From positions 1 through 61,794 of the forward strand of contig JAFIFT010000022.1 of NCBI GenBank assembly GCA_020831865.1: a stretch of 61,794 nucleotides of DNA, written 5' to 3'. The translations under genes were made by a program, and so were the position numbers. Below are positions 35,313 through 46,000 of the stretch, piece after piece. Below the pieces are notes generated by a model. The model did no database searches. It was not told the DNA's origin and saw only the letters and a list, made by a program, of their open reading frames with translations. The stretch is from Legionellaceae bacterium. Lineage in GTDB: Bacteria; Pseudomonadota; Gammaproteobacteria; Legionellales; Legionellaceae. The first letter of the stretch is position 1; each line of letters begins with the position of its first letter.

Positions 35313-36311
35313 ATGGCGATGCAAACACAGAACATGGTTTATCCTGCGCACATTTTAGAGTATCTGCCTTGTGGTGTGGTGCTGATAGATGGGGAAGGGG
35401 TCGTGGAATGGTTAAATGCCAGCGCTCTGGCTCTGCTCAAAAAAGACTGGCGCCAGGAGCTTTGGCGAGATGTCATTGCGGTTTGTTTTGCTCCGCGGGC
35501 AGACGATGGGCATGAAGTATCCTTGCGAGATGGACGACTGGTCAAAGTGGCTATAGCCGCTATTCCCGATTGCCCTGGTCAGATTATCAGTTTGACCGAT
35601 GTCACCCAGTCGCGAGCGTATGAGCAGGCTAATGCTCAACGCAGTCGTCTGGCGGCACTGGGTCAGATGACGGCGCAACTGGCGCATCAGTTGCGTAATA
35701 TTTTAGCCTCGGCAACGCTGTTTAGTAATCAGCTGGCGGACGAGTTGGCGGGAGCAGGGGGTTCGCCGCATTATCTGCAGCGCATCGAGGACTGTCATGC
35801 CAGTATTGGTCGACACATTGATGATCTGTTGCGCTTTAGTCGTGGCGAGAACATGCGCTGTGAGCCTATGCCCACCGAACATATCGTGGAGCAACTGCGG
35901 CAGTTACTGAACGGTTTACAAGCGCAATGGTCTGGAACCTGCGCGTTTGCTGCCGAACTGAGCCAGACGGTTGTCCCGGTGAACTGCGATGCTCTGTTAG
36001 GGGCGGTGTATAATGTGCTGCAAAATGCGGTACAAGCCAAGGCGCGTACTATTATGCTCAGGTTATCTGAGCCGGATGCCGGCTCCTGGCAGATTGAGGT
36101 ACAGGATGACGGCCATGGGGTAGCTCCGGAAGTGTTGGCGAAGTTGGGAACCCCTTTTATGACCACGAAAGCCCGCGGAACCGGTTTGGGATTGGCGGTC
36201 GTTGAATCCGTTGCGAGAGCACACGGTGGACAGCTGAGCATACGTTCTATTGACGGTCAAGGAACGGTGGTTTGTTTAACACTGGCAGCTAAGGTTGAGC
36301 ATATCACATGA
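35313..36311 (+). CDS. fleS: Flagellar two-component sensor histidine kinase FleS/FlrB
   Basis: A 332-aa soluble kinase: PAS-like domain (about 12-95), HisKA with AQLAHQLRNILASA (phosphoacceptor His near residue 119), and the ATPase domain with N-box NVLQNAVQAK near 237, G1 DDGHGV near 265 and G2 GTGLGLAV near 290. It has no membrane helix, as usual for FleS/FlrB. It is first in an operon under the sigma54 promoter and overlaps fleR (ATGA). With FleR it drives class III flagellar genes. Confidence 0.92.
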   Translation: MAMQTQNMVYPAHILEYLPCGVVLIDGEGVVEWLNASALALLKKDWRQELWRDVIAVCFAPRADDGHEVSLRDGRLVKVAIAAIPDCPGQIISLTDVTQSRAYEQANAQRSRLAALGQMTAQLAHQLRNILASATLFSNQLADELAGAGGSPHYLQRIEDCHASIGRHIDDLLRFSRGENMRCEPMPTEHIVEQLRQLLNGLQAQWSGTCAFAAELSQTVVPVNCDALLGAVYNVLQNAVQAKARTIMLRLSEPDAGSWQIEVQDDGHGVAPEVLAKLGTPFMTTKARGTGLGLAVVESVARAHGGQLSIRSIDGQGTVVCLTLAAKVEHIT

Positions 36312-37486
36312 AAAACTCCATACTCATTGTTGAAGATGATCCGGTTTTACAAGAAGCCCTGGTGGATATTCTGCACCAGGCCGGTTATGAATGCATCGTG
36401 GCTGAGAATGGCCAGCAAGCGCTATCCTGCCTGCAAGACTCGTTGCCAAGTCTGATGATATCGGATATTCGTATGGACAAGTTAAATGGTGCGCAGCTTT
36501 TACATCGTGTACGGAGAGCCTACCCCGGCTTGCCCGTGTTGATGATGACTGCTTATGCCGGTATTGAGGATGCTGTTGCCCTGATGCGCGAGGGAGCGGT
36601 GGATTATCTGCAAAAACCGTTTGATAAGAAAACTCTGCTGGAGCGAGTCGGGCGTTACAGTAAACCGGGGATATCCGATCACAGCAGGCCGGTGGTCGCA
36701 GACCGGCAAAGTCAACTGCTGTTGCGCATAGCGGCCAAAGTTGCCCAGTCTTCCGCCAGTGTACTGATCAGTGGGGAAAGTGGTACAGGCAAGGAAGTCC
36801 TGGCGCGCTATATCCATGATCATTCCTCGCGTGCGAAACAGCCGTTTATTGCGATTAACTGTGCCGCCATTCCCGAGCCAATGTTGGAAGCCACCCTTTT
36901 TGGGTATGAAAAAGGCGCATTTACCGGTGCCTATAAAGCCAGTGCCGGAAAATTTGAGCAGGCTCAGGGGGGAACCATTTTGTTAGATGAAGTGACGGAG
37001 ATGAGCCTCGACCTACAGGCAAAATTACTGCGAGTGCTGCAGGAACGCGAAGTGGAAAGACTGGGAGGACAGGCGGTAATACCACTTGATATCCGTGTGA
37101 TTGCGACCACGAATCGTAATCTGCAGGATGCCGTTAAAACTGGTTTTTTTCGGGAAGATCTCTATTTTCGATTGAATGTGTTTCCTTTGCAGTGGCGTCC
37201 ATTGCGAGAAAGAACCGGTGATATTTTACCATTGGCACGATATTTGATTACGAAACATTGCCAGGAAAAAACCGCACAACCTGTGCTTGCTCCATCAGCT
37301 GAGGCGGCCTTGCTGGCCTATACCTGGCCCGGGAACGCCCGAGAGTTGGATAATGTGATACAGCGTGCTTTGGTATTAGCGTCAGAAGGTACGATTGAAG
37401 CGCTGCATTTGGGGTTGTGCGCTGATGGCGCGGCAGATGCAGCACTGGATTGGATGCAGGAATTATGTGAGGGGATGGAAAAATGA
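36308..37486 (+). CDS. fleR: Sigma54-activator response regulator FleR/FlrC, lacking HTH
   Basis: A 392-aa regulator: receiver domain (about 3-118; phosphoacceptor Asp in ISDIRMD near residue 55, Lys near 105) and AAA+ domain (about 135-370) with Walker A GESGTGKEV near 157 and GAFTGAYKA near 212, the sigma54-contact loop. The usual C-terminal Fis-type helix-turn-helix is missing: the protein ends about 22 residues after the AAA+ core and fliE starts in the same 4 bp. FlgR of Helicobacter and some Chlamydia activators also lack this domain. Its ortholog in other bacteria is about 450-480 aa. Confidence 0.9.
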   Translation: MKNSILIVEDDPVLQEALVDILHQAGYECIVAENGQQALSCLQDSLPSLMISDIRMDKLNGAQLLHRVRRAYPGLPVLMMTAYAGIEDAVALMREGAVDYLQKPFDKKTLLERVGRYSKPGISDHSRPVVADRQSQLLLRIAAKVAQSSASVLISGESGTGKEVLARYIHDHSSRAKQPFIAINCAAIPEPMLEATLFGYEKGAFTGAYKASAGKFEQAQGGTILLDEVTEMSLDLQAKLLRVLQEREVERLGGQAVIPLDIRVIATTNRNLQDAVKTGFFREDLYFRLNVFPLQWRPLRERTGDILPLARYLITKHCQEKTAQPVLAPSAEAALLAYTWPGNARELDNVIQRALVLASEGTIEALHLGLCADGAADAALDWMQELCEGMEK

Positions 37487-37797
37487 CACAAATCAACACG
37501 ATAGCACTAGCGCAGCAAATGCAGCAGATGAGTTTGCAGGCGAAAGGTGCCGTGGCGGAAAGCCAGGGCACGAACAGTCCTTTTTCGTTAATGATGCAAA
37601 AGGCGCTGGGCTCTGTCAATGATTTGACACAGCAGGCTGAAAGCTTGCGTGGACAGTACGAGTTGGGGGATGATAAGGTCAGTATTTCCGAGGTTATGAT
37701 AGCGACCCAAAAATCCAATTTGGCTTTTGAAGGTACCTTGCGGGTTCGGAATAAATTAGTCCAGGCTTACCAGGACATTATGAATATGCCATTATAA
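37483..37797 (+). CDS. fliE: Flagellar hook-basal body protein FliE
   Basis: A 104-aa helical rod adapter protein between MS ring and rod. C-terminal family motifs KVSISEVMIATQKSNLAFEGTLR and VRNKLVQAYQDIMNMPL are present (about residues 65-104). The start overlaps fleR (ATGA), and fliF follows. Confidence 0.94.
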   Translation: MTQINTIALAQQMQQMSLQAKGAVAESQGTNSPFSLMMQKALGSVNDLTQQAESLRGQYELGDDKVSISEVMIATQKSNLAFEGTLRVRNKLVQAYQDIMNMPL

Positions 37798-37865
37798 GGA
37801 AAATACCGGACGGGCGCGCTGAAAACAGCGTTGCCATGCGGTACAAATGAACACAGGAGTGAAGC

Positions 37866-39473
37866 ATGGCATTGGCACACAATGCAGCAAACGCAGCCGC
37901 AAAGCTGGCGAGCTTGCCATTTTATCGACAATTGGGAATGATGTTGGGTCTGGCAGCCAGCGTGGCGATTGGCGTAGCAGTAGTGTTATGGTCACGTGAC
38001 CCCAATTATATGCCAGTGTACACGCAAGTCAGTCACCGTGATGCGGCGGACATGATGGATGTGTTGCAACGGAATGGTATTCGCTTTAAGTTTGACCAAA
38101 ACCAGGGTTTGATTCTAGTGCCGTCTGAGGCAGTGCAACAAAGTCGATTAAAACTGGCACAGGAAGGTTTGCCCCGGGAAAATCACGGCGCCAGTTTTGA
38201 TTTTTTATCCAATACCAATGCCTTTAACAATAGCCAGTTTATGGAAAACGCCCGCTACAAGCTGGCTTTGGAACAGGAATTGGCGAAAACCATCAGCCAG
38301 TTCCATGATATTAAATCGGCCCGGGTGCATTTGGCCATACCCCGTGAGTCTGCGTTTGTGCGCGATCATCGTGAGCCGAGTGCCTCTATATTTATCGATG
38401 TGTATTCAAATCATGACATGCCAAAACGCACGATAGCCTCCATTGTGAACCTGGTGGCTTCCAGTGTGCCCAGCTTGAAAGCAAGTCGGGTGACGGTGGT
38501 GGATCAGAACGGGCAATTATTCAGTGAGGGAGCAGGCAATCATTTGTTTGGCGAGACAGAGCGTCTGCTGGATTACCGTCAAACCATAGAGCAGCAATAT
38601 ACCCGAAAAATACAAGATATTCTTACCCCTTTGCTGGGATTTGGTCGCGCACAGGCCCGAGTATCGGTAGATATGGACTTTACCTCCCATGAGCAAACAC
38701 AGGAAAGCTTTAACCCGAAAAAAGGCGTGGTGCGTTCCGAGCAACTCATGGAAGAAAATCGCAGCAGTAAGGAAGATGCCGAGGGGGTTCCGGGTGCTTT
38801 GAGCAATAAACCACCGGCCATGGCTCAGGCGGTTCCTGGCCGTCCGGCCGAAAATGTACAGGGGCCAAATCAACAACAGGAAGCTGAGCTTACCGATTAT
38901 CGCAAGCAAAGTACGCGTAATTATGAGGTGGATAAGACCATTAGCCACACGCGCAATCAGCCCGGTACCATTCGACGTTTATCTGTGGCGGTCCTGGTTG
39001 ATAACAAGCCGGTCTATGATGAGGCAAGCAAGAAAATGGAGATTAAGCCATTGACCGAAGAAGAGCTGGAACAGATAAAATTGCTGGTCAGTGATGCGAT
39101 TGGTTTGGATGCCAAGCGGGGTGACAGTTTGAATGTGATCAATAGTCACTTTGTAAAGCCCGACCCCATCGATCCCATGACAGAAGAAAAATTCTGGCAA
39201 AAAGAGGGTTTTTGGTCAATAGTTAAACAATCAATGGCAGCAGGTTTTATTTTATTATTAGTGTTTGGGCTGTTCAAACCCTTGTTGCGTAATTTGGCGA
39301 GCGATAAGGAAAAAGAGGATGCCAAAGCCTTGCCGGATGCTACGGGGGATAACAGTGAGTTACTACCCGCACCTACAGATTATGAAGGGCAAATTGCTTT
39401 GTTACGTCAGGTGGTGAACAAAGAACCCAAAAGGGTGGCACAGGTGGTTAAAAACTGGGTGGAAAAAGGATAG
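37866..39473 (+). CDS. fliF: Flagellar MS-ring protein FliF
   Basis: A 535-aa protein with membrane helices near residues 22-42 and 455-475 and the large periplasmic ring-building part between, including KLALEQELAKTI near 133 and FGRAQARVSVDMDF near 258. The C-terminal cytoplasmic tail binds FliG, which is encoded next. ACAGGAGTGAAGC precedes the ATG. A small hairpin (CGCTG/CAGCG) lies in the 68-bp leader. Inner-membrane base of the flagellum. Confidence 0.94.
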   Translation: MALAHNAANAAAKLASLPFYRQLGMMLGLAASVAIGVAVVLWSRDPNYMPVYTQVSHRDAADMMDVLQRNGIRFKFDQNQGLILVPSEAVQQSRLKLAQEGLPRENHGASFDFLSNTNAFNNSQFMENARYKLALEQELAKTISQFHDIKSARVHLAIPRESAFVRDHREPSASIFIDVYSNHDMPKRTIASIVNLVASSVPSLKASRVTVVDQNGQLFSEGAGNHLFGETERLLDYRQTIEQQYTRKIQDILTPLLGFGRAQARVSVDMDFTSHEQTQESFNPKKGVVRSEQLMEENRSSKEDAEGVPGALSNKPPAMAQAVPGRPAENVQGPNQQQEAELTDYRKQSTRNYEVDKTISHTRNQPGTIRRLSVAVLVDNKPVYDEASKKMEIKPLTEEELEQIKLLVSDAIGLDAKRGDSLNVINSHFVKPDPIDPMTEEKFWQKEGFWSIVKQSMAAGFILLLVFGLFKPLLRNLASDKEKEDAKALPDATGDNSELLPAPTDYEGQIALLRQVVNKEPKRVAQVVKNWVEKG

Positions 39474-39475
39474 TT

Positions 39476-40465
39476 ATGGATGGAATTGAGCGGGCGGCAA
39501 TCCTGTTGTTGGGGATGGGCGAAGAAAATGCCGCTGAAGTTTTAAAGCATCTGGAGCCTCGACAGGTACAAAAAGTCGGCATGGCCATTTCAACGATGAA
39601 CACGGTGTCCAAGGCTAAAATGAATGATGTGCTGGCGGATTTTATTACCGCCGTGGAAGAGCAAACCAGCTTGACAGTGGATAATGAAAACTATCTGCGT
39701 ACCGTGTTAATTAGCGCTTTGGGGGAAGAAAAGGCATTACCCTTTATAGACCGTATTTTAGATTCAGACAAAGATAGTGGGATTAATCGTTTGAAATGGT
39801 TGGACGGCCGCTTGATAGCTGATCTGATTCGTAATGAACATCCCCAGATCATTGCCACAATCCTTATTCATCTCGATAGTGAACAATCTGCGGATGTGGT
39901 GCGATATTTTACTCCGGAAAAACGAGCGGAAGTGTTATTACGGATGTGTACCATTGATACGGTCAAACCAGAGGCCCTGTCTGAATTAGGGCATGTGATT
40001 GAGAAGCAACTGAGCGGGCAAAAGGTGTCGAAAACCGCTTCCGTTGGTGGCATTAAGAGTGTTGCCGATGTCATTAATTTTCTGGAAGGTGCCATTGAAG
40101 CCGATGTAATCAACAAGATTAATGACTGGGATGAGGAGCTGTGTGACAAAATCAAAGATAAAATGTTTGTTTTTGATAATTTGGTAGATATGGATCATCG
40201 TTCGGTACAAACCCTGTTGCGTGATGTGACCTCAGAGCAATTGTTATTGGCTCTGAAAGGCGCGACGGAGCCGGTGAAGGAAAAAGTATTTGCCAATATG
40301 TCAAAAAGAGCCGGCGATTTGCTGCGCGATGATTTGGCCATGCAGGGCCCGGTCAAGGTTAGTGATGTTGAGAAAGCGCAACGGGAAATTCTGGCTACCG
40401 CCAGGGTATTGGCCGAAGAAGGCAAAATTGCACTCGGTAACAAAGGTGGTGAGGAAATGATTTAA
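39476..40465 (+). CDS. fliG: Flagellar motor switch protein FliG
   Basis: A 329-aa protein with the three FliG domains. Seen are ERAAILLLGMGEENAAEVLKHL at the N-terminus, EHPQIIATILIHLDSEQSADV (about 122) in the EHPQ motif of the middle domain, and the charged torque helix (DLVDMDHR-like NLVDMDHRSVQTLLRDV near 237). It starts 2 bp after fliF. A 127-bp gap with no gene precedes fliH. Confidence 0.96.
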   Translation: MDGIERAAILLLGMGEENAAEVLKHLEPRQVQKVGMAISTMNTVSKAKMNDVLADFITAVEEQTSLTVDNENYLRTVLISALGEEKALPFIDRILDSDKDSGINRLKWLDGRLIADLIRNEHPQIIATILIHLDSEQSADVVRYFTPEKRAEVLLRMCTIDTVKPEALSELGHVIEKQLSGQKVSKTASVGGIKSVADVINFLEGAIEADVINKINDWDEELCDKIKDKMFVFDNLVDMDHRSVQTLLRDVTSEQLLLALKGATEPVKEKVFANMSKRAGDLLRDDLAMQGPVKVSDVEKAQREILATARVLAEEGKIALGNKGGEEMI

Positions 40466-40592
40466 CATGGTATGAGGATATCGCTTGGCCACACATGACT
40501 TTTCGGTGAATGGAGAAGCATTATAACCCGGCGGCGAGTTGCATTGACAATCCAGCGTTGTCGGAGGATAGGAATACAAGGAGTTTGGCAGT

Positions 40593-41255
40593 ATGAGTTC
40601 AGAGGATACGTTTTCTCCAATGTTTGCTGACAAGCAATCGAATGATTTTAGCCCTTGGGAACTGTCATCCGATGTGGAACCGATGCCCGAGGAACCGGTC
40701 GTGGATGTCGAAGCAGAACTTGCCGCAGAGCGTGCAAAACTCCATGCCCAAGCTCGGGAGAAAGGATATGCCCAGGGCATGCGGGAGGGGCAGGAAGCCG
40801 CCCGGAAATATGAGCAAGAGTTGCAAGCGATGTTGCAGCAGCTGGTTTTTCCTCTGCAACAGCTCGACAAACGGGTTGATGAGGAAGTGTTATTGGCGGT
40901 GAGAGCCCTTTGTCATCATTGTATTGGTATTGAATTGAGCCTGCGCCCTGAAAAACTGATGGCCGTATGGCAGACGATCAAAAAACAATTACCCTCTGCT
41001 GGCGGCAAGCTGCAATTGCGCCTGAGTGCGGCGGATAGTCAATGGATGCAGGATCATATTCACGACGATGGCGCCATACAGGAGATTTTGCAACAGGCGC
41101 AGGTGGACGAGCGTTTGCAGCGCGGTGATTTTCAATTGGATTTTCCACAAGGGCTCATCGATGGACGAGTGGCGACGCGAATTAAAAATTTGGTGCAGAC
41201 GGAATTAGGCGGCGTCGATTTTTCTCTGGAAGAGGATGGGGATGGCCCGGCATGA
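40593..41255 (+). CDS. fliH: Flagellar export ATPase regulator FliH
   Basis: A 220-aa protein with an acidic N-terminus, an Ala/Glu-rich coiled coil with GxxxG-like repeats (about residues 45-85, [19 protein letters not shown]) and the C-terminal FliH/YscL domain ([28 protein letters not shown]). It binds and inhibits FliI until export begins. AAGGAG precedes the ATG. It overlaps fliI (ATGA). Confidence 0.92.
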   Translation: MSSEDTFSPMFADKQSNDFSPWELSSDVEPMPEEPVVDVEAELAAERAKLHAQAREKGYAQGMREGQEAARKYEQELQAMLQQLVFPLQQLDKRVDEEVLLAVRALCHHCIGIELSLRPEKLMAVWQTIKKQLPSAGGKLQLRLSAADSQWMQDHIHDDGAIQEILQQAQVDERLQRGDFQLDFPQGLIDGRVATRIKNLVQTELGGVDFSLEEDGDGPA

Positions 41256-42604
41256 GTTTTTTAAGCAAGGAGACGCTCCATCGGCAGTTGCAACAAGTAC
41301 AGGGATTGACGGGGGATGGCCTGGTGCGCTGTGGTCAGGTCACCCGTGCTGTGGGTTTAACGATTGAGGCAAAAGGTTTTTATCAACCGGTGGGTGCACG
41401 TTGCTGGGTGGAACTGAGCCCATCGAAACGGATCGAGGCGGAAGTCGTTGGTTTTGACTCGGCAGCGACTTACTTAATGTCCATTGGCCACATTGAGGGA
41501 ATTGCTCCGGGAATGACCATTATTCCCGTTGGGAAGGTGGCGCAGGTACGGGTCAGCCCCGCACTTTTGGGGCGTATTCTCAATGGTTCCGGTGCACCGG
41601 TGGATGAGTTGGGTTCAATTGATGGAGGCCAATATTATGCGTTAACTGCCCCACCGATTAATCCCCTGAAAAGGGCGATGATTGAGCAGTCTCTGGATGT
41701 GGGCGTCCGGGCAATCAATGCCTTATTAACCGTCGGAAAAGGCCAGCGCCTGGGGTTATTTGCTGGTAGCGGGGTGGGTAAATCGGTGTTGCTGGGCATG
41801 ATGACGCGTTATACCAAAGCCGATGTGGTGGTGATTGGTCTTATCGGCGAGCGGGGGCGGGAGGTGCGTGAATTTATTGAGCACAATCTGGGGCCTGAAG
41901 GCTTAAAACGTGCCGTGGTGGTGGCAGCGCCCGCGGATGAAAGCCCTTTAATGCGCTTGCACGGTGCGATGGTTGCTACCGCCATTGCGGAATATTATCG
42001 TGATCAAGGGAAAAATGTATTATTGCTTATGGACTCATTGACCCGTTTTGCCCAGGCACAACGAGAAATTGCCTTATCGGTCGGTGAACCACCGGCCACC
42101 AAGGGGTATCCGCCTTCAGTGTTTTCACGTTTGCCGCAGCTGGTAGAACGGGCGGGTAATGGTCAGGAAGGCAGCGGTTCGATTACCGCATTTTATACCA
42201 TTCTAACGGAAGGCGATGATCAGCAGGATCCCATTGCTGATGCCGCCCGGGCTATTTTGGATGGGCATATCGTGCTAAACCGTGCTCTGGCTGAGTCGGG
42301 ACAGTTTCCCGCCATTGATATTGAGGCGTCCATTAGTCGTGTGATGCCCAACATTGTCACGGCTGAACAAATGCAGGCCATGATGCGTTTCAAGCAACTG
42401 TTATCCGTCTACCATAAGAACAAGGATTACATTACGCTTGGCGCTTATCAGAAAGGGAGCGATCCGTTGCTGGATAAAGCTATCGAGTTTTGGCCGGCAA
42501 TGCGTGCCTTTATCGCCCAGGAAATGTCAGAGTCGGTTGACTTTAGCCAGAGTGAGGAAGCGCTAAGGTCGTTGACTCAGCAGTTAGCGCAGCAGCCGGG
42601 GTAG
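41252..42604 (+). CDS. fliI: Flagellum-specific export ATPase FliI
   Basis: A 450-aa F1-beta-like ATPase with Walker [15 protein letters not shown] near residue 166, Walker [22 protein letters not shown] near 252, and the characteristic [12 protein letters not shown] near 205. It powers or gates flagellar type III export. It overlaps fliH and is followed by fliJ after 3 bp. Confidence 0.96.
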   Translation: MSFLSKETLHRQLQQVQGLTGDGLVRCGQVTRAVGLTIEAKGFYQPVGARCWVELSPSKRIEAEVVGFDSAATYLMSIGHIEGIAPGMTIIPVGKVAQVRVSPALLGRILNGSGAPVDELGSIDGGQYYALTAPPINPLKRAMIEQSLDVGVRAINALLTVGKGQRLGLFAGSGVGKSVLLGMMTRYTKADVVVIGLIGERGREVREFIEHNLGPEGLKRAVVVAAPADESPLMRLHGAMVATAIAEYYRDQGKNVLLLMDSLTRFAQAQREIALSVGEPPATKGYPPSVFSRLPQLVERAGNGQEGSGSITAFYTILTEGDDQQDPIADAARAILDGHIVLNRALAESGQFPAIDIEASISRVMPNIVTAEQMQAMMRFKQLLSVYHKNKDYITLGAYQKGSDPLLDKAIEFWPAMRAFIAQEMSESVDFSQSEEALRSLTQQLAQQPG

Positions 42605-42607
42605 AGC

Positions 42608-43084
42608 ATGAGCCAATCTCCCCCGCAGCAGCTTGAGCGTTTATTGGTCCTTAAAGAGCGTGATGGTCAGCAGGCGTTGCGGGCTTTGCACGCGGTCCAG
42701 GCGCAGTTTGCCTCGCTGCGGCAACGCCATACCCAGCTACAACAGTATCGTGAAGAGTATGTACTGCAATTAAACCGCCTGGGGGAAGAAGGATGCCAAT
42801 TGGCGCAGATGAAAAACCGTCTTGATTTTATTGCACAACTAGATCATGCCTTGCATCAGTTGGGGCATCAGTTGGCACAAATGGCGAAACAACGCCAGCA
42901 GGCCCAGCAAAAACTGCAAGCAGCGAAAAGAGCGGAAGAGTCGGTCAAAAAGCTTATCGAACGCCGTCTTGGCGAGCAGCAATATCAACTTGGCCGACAG
43001 GCGCAAAAAGAAAATGATGAGTTTGCCCAGAAGCAATGGTATAATAGGACAATTAGTGCAAATAAAAACCCTGACAGTGACTAA
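42608..43084 (+). CDS. fliJ: Flagellar export chaperone FliJ
   Basis: A 158-aa protein that is almost entirely coiled coil (Gln, Leu and Arg heptads from about residues 10-140), as in FliJ, the stalk of the export gate. Sequence conservation is low in this family, and the call rests on position after fliI, length and coiled coil. Its last 29 bp overlap the start of yhdP. Confidence 0.88.
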   Translation: MSQSPPQQLERLLVLKERDGQQALRALHAVQAQFASLRQRHTQLQQYREEYVLQLNRLGEEGCQLAQMKNRLDFIAQLDHALHQLGHQLAQMAKQRQQAQQKLQAAKRAEESVKKLIERRLGEQQYQLGRQAQKENDEFAQKQWYNRTISANKNPDSD

Positions 43085-46000
43085 AATCTTCAAACGCGCA
43101 TGGCTTTTATTGGCTTTTACTACGATTTTTTTCGCGGCAGTATTCAGTTTATTTCGAGAGCTCACTCCCTGGGTCAGCCAATATCGCCATGGGATAGAAC
43201 AACGCCTGTCGGCGTTGTTCGGAGAGGAAGTGCATATTGGGGCGATGGAAACGGGTTGGTACTGGTTTGAGCCCGTCATCAAGCTCAAAGCAGTTCAGCT
43301 ACGGCATGGGCAACAAAAGCTCATCGATATTGGTCAATTGTTGGTGGGCATTGATCTTCCCCTTTCGCTTTGGCACTGGCAAATACAGCCCGGTATATTA
43401 TCCCTTGAAAACCTGAATGTTCGTTTGCAGCAAACGGATAATGGCTGGCAGATTGACGGCCTTTCCCGGCAGGACTCGAATTTTCAGCTCAACCAGCCGG
43501 AGACCATCGAGTGGTTGATGCCGTGGTTGCTCAAGCAGCAGCAGATTCGGCTGCGGCATGCGCAACTGCGGTTGCATTTTCTGGATGGCACGCTGATGCC
43601 TTTTGCCGATGCGAACCTGCATATTCAAAATCATGATGGTTCTTACCATCTGAGTGCTGACGCCAAAATGGCGCAAACCGTTCCAACCCAAATGAAGGTG
43701 CAGGGAAAACTGGCGATAAAAAACGGACAATATCAGCAGTCCAGCGGCCAGTTATATTGGCAGGTCAGCCATTTTCTCCCGGGGCAATGGCAAGCATTAT
43801 TACCGTCATCTGACTATCGGGTACGGAGCGGACAGGGTTCCGCTGAATTTTGGATGACGGTGGAAGCGGGGGCGATCAAGGATGGCCGGGCAACATTCAA
43901 GCTTGATAACCTGGCATTTGAGCATCATCAATACCCCCAACAAAGTTTTATTCAGTCTCTGCAAACCACGGCATATTGGGAAAACTCCAACGAGCAGTTG
44001 CAATTGACTCTTGATGATCTGGCCTTACGGTTTAATGGGATCAACTGGCCGAATAATCAGCTCCGCTATGTGTACGATAAAGCACAACAGGCCATGCAGC
44101 TGCATGTGCGTTATGTTGACCTGAGTAGTCTGAAATATTTGCAGGCTTTTCATACAGATAAAACCTTGCTTGACGCTATTCCCGGGCTTGATCTGCACGG
44201 GATGCTGCATCATTTGGATCTCCGCTGGTCGGCGCATCGGCTGCACCATGTTTTTGCCCGTTTTAATCAGGCTGGTTGGTCTTCCTGGAATGGTTGGCCG
44301 GCCCTGGAAGGACTCAGCGGCGTTCTGCAATTAGACCCACAGCAGGGGCGTTTGCGTCTGGATAGCGAGAATGTCACCCTTGTTTCGCCCGACTGGCCAG
44401 AAACGCGTTTTGATTTCGTTAATGCGGATATGCAGTGGCAGTATTTTGCAACCGGTTGGGATATTCAGCTGCGTGATGTGAATCTGCGCCATCCGCATTT
44501 GGAGCTCAATACTCAGGGAACGATTCGACAGTGGAATGCACAGGGAAATCCCCTACTGGATTTGCATACCCACCTGTTAGCGCGCGATGTTGAGTATTGG
44601 AAGCCCTGGTTGCCGGAAAAGGGGCTGAAACCAAAATTATACCAGTGGATTATGCAGGAAATTAAACATATTCCAAAGTTGGTCGGGGAAATGGTGGTGC
44701 AAGGAAAATGGCAGGATTTTCCCTATGAGCAGCATGATGGCCGTTTTCGGATAGAAACCCTGGTCGAGGATGCGCAGGTCAGCCCTCTGGAGGGGTGGCC
44801 GGCTGTTGATGCGTTAAGTGCCAATGTTGGGGTAGACGGACGCAAGATGACCATTACGGCGTATCACGGCCGGATGGGCGAGGTGCTCTTGCGCAGCTTA
44901 AACGCGCAGATTGATAAATTAGGCACAGACCGGGAAAGCCTGCTCTTACATGCCCGTATCAAGGACGCAGCCGACAGTATACGCCAGTATATTGTGAGAA
45001 CGCCTTTGCAACAGCGTTTGCCGTTTTTATCCAACAGCCAGATGGAAGGCAATGTTGATTTGGATTTACAAATTGATGCTCCCTTGTATCCTGAGCCGGA
45101 AGGCATAGTGATTATGGGGGATGCCAAATTTTCAGACAATAATGTACGTATTTCTTTTGATGGTGTCTCGCTTCCCTTCGCCGGGGTGAACGGCAATATA
45201 CAGTTTGATCAGCACGGGATTCTGGATAGTCAACTGGATATGACTTTGTGGCATATTCCCATGGCTCTGCATATGCGTACATTACTCACCCCCCACAAAG
45301 CATTGCAGATTGAGGCGAATATTCCACTGGTGATTGCTCAGCTCAAACAGCACTGGCCGTCGGTCTGGTGGCAATTACTGTCCGGAAATACGGATGTTGT
45401 CGCCAAAATGCATATCAGTGACGATCCGCAGGAAACGCATCGTTTGCAGCTGCAAACCAGTCTAAAAGGCCTGGCGATAGAATTGCCACCTCCATTCCAT
45501 AAATCTGCCGCGGAACGTACCCGGTTGACCAGCAAGATTGAGTTTAATGGCTCGCAGGGCATTGGGTTGCAAACCCAATGGGAGCAGCGTATCGGTTCGC
45601 ATTTGTGGTTGAACTGGAAAGATGGCAGCCTGGAAGTCGAAAAGGGGGAGATCCGTTTGGGGGCGGCGAAAGCGTCTACCCAAGTGCAGCAGGGCTTGCA
45701 ATTACTGGGCCGTTTGGCGGTTTTTGACGACAGACAGTGGCAGCCTGTGTGGAATCTGGTTAATGGGTTTGGCAGCCAGGGGAATTGGCTGAACCGCCTT
45801 GATTTTATCGATCTGATGGTTGAGAAAGGACACTGGTTTGGACAGCGCCTGCAAAACAGTATTATCCAGTCGCGTAAAGTGGATGATATTTGGAAAATGC
45901 AATTAAAACAAAAAGATATGAAAGCTGATGTGCAATGGGATCTCAAAAGCAATGCGGTAAAAATGCATTTTAATCAGCTACAGATCCCGCAAAGCCGTGA

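Noticed and set aside
40486-40505. A possible sigma54 promoter (TTGGCCACAC...) between fliG and fliH
   Set aside because: The -12 position does not carry GC at the required 10-base spacing.
40466-40592. The fliG-fliH gap as a lost gene or frameshift
   Set aside because: No open frame or flagellar motif is seen; fliH has a good ribosome site, and fliG and fliH are full length.
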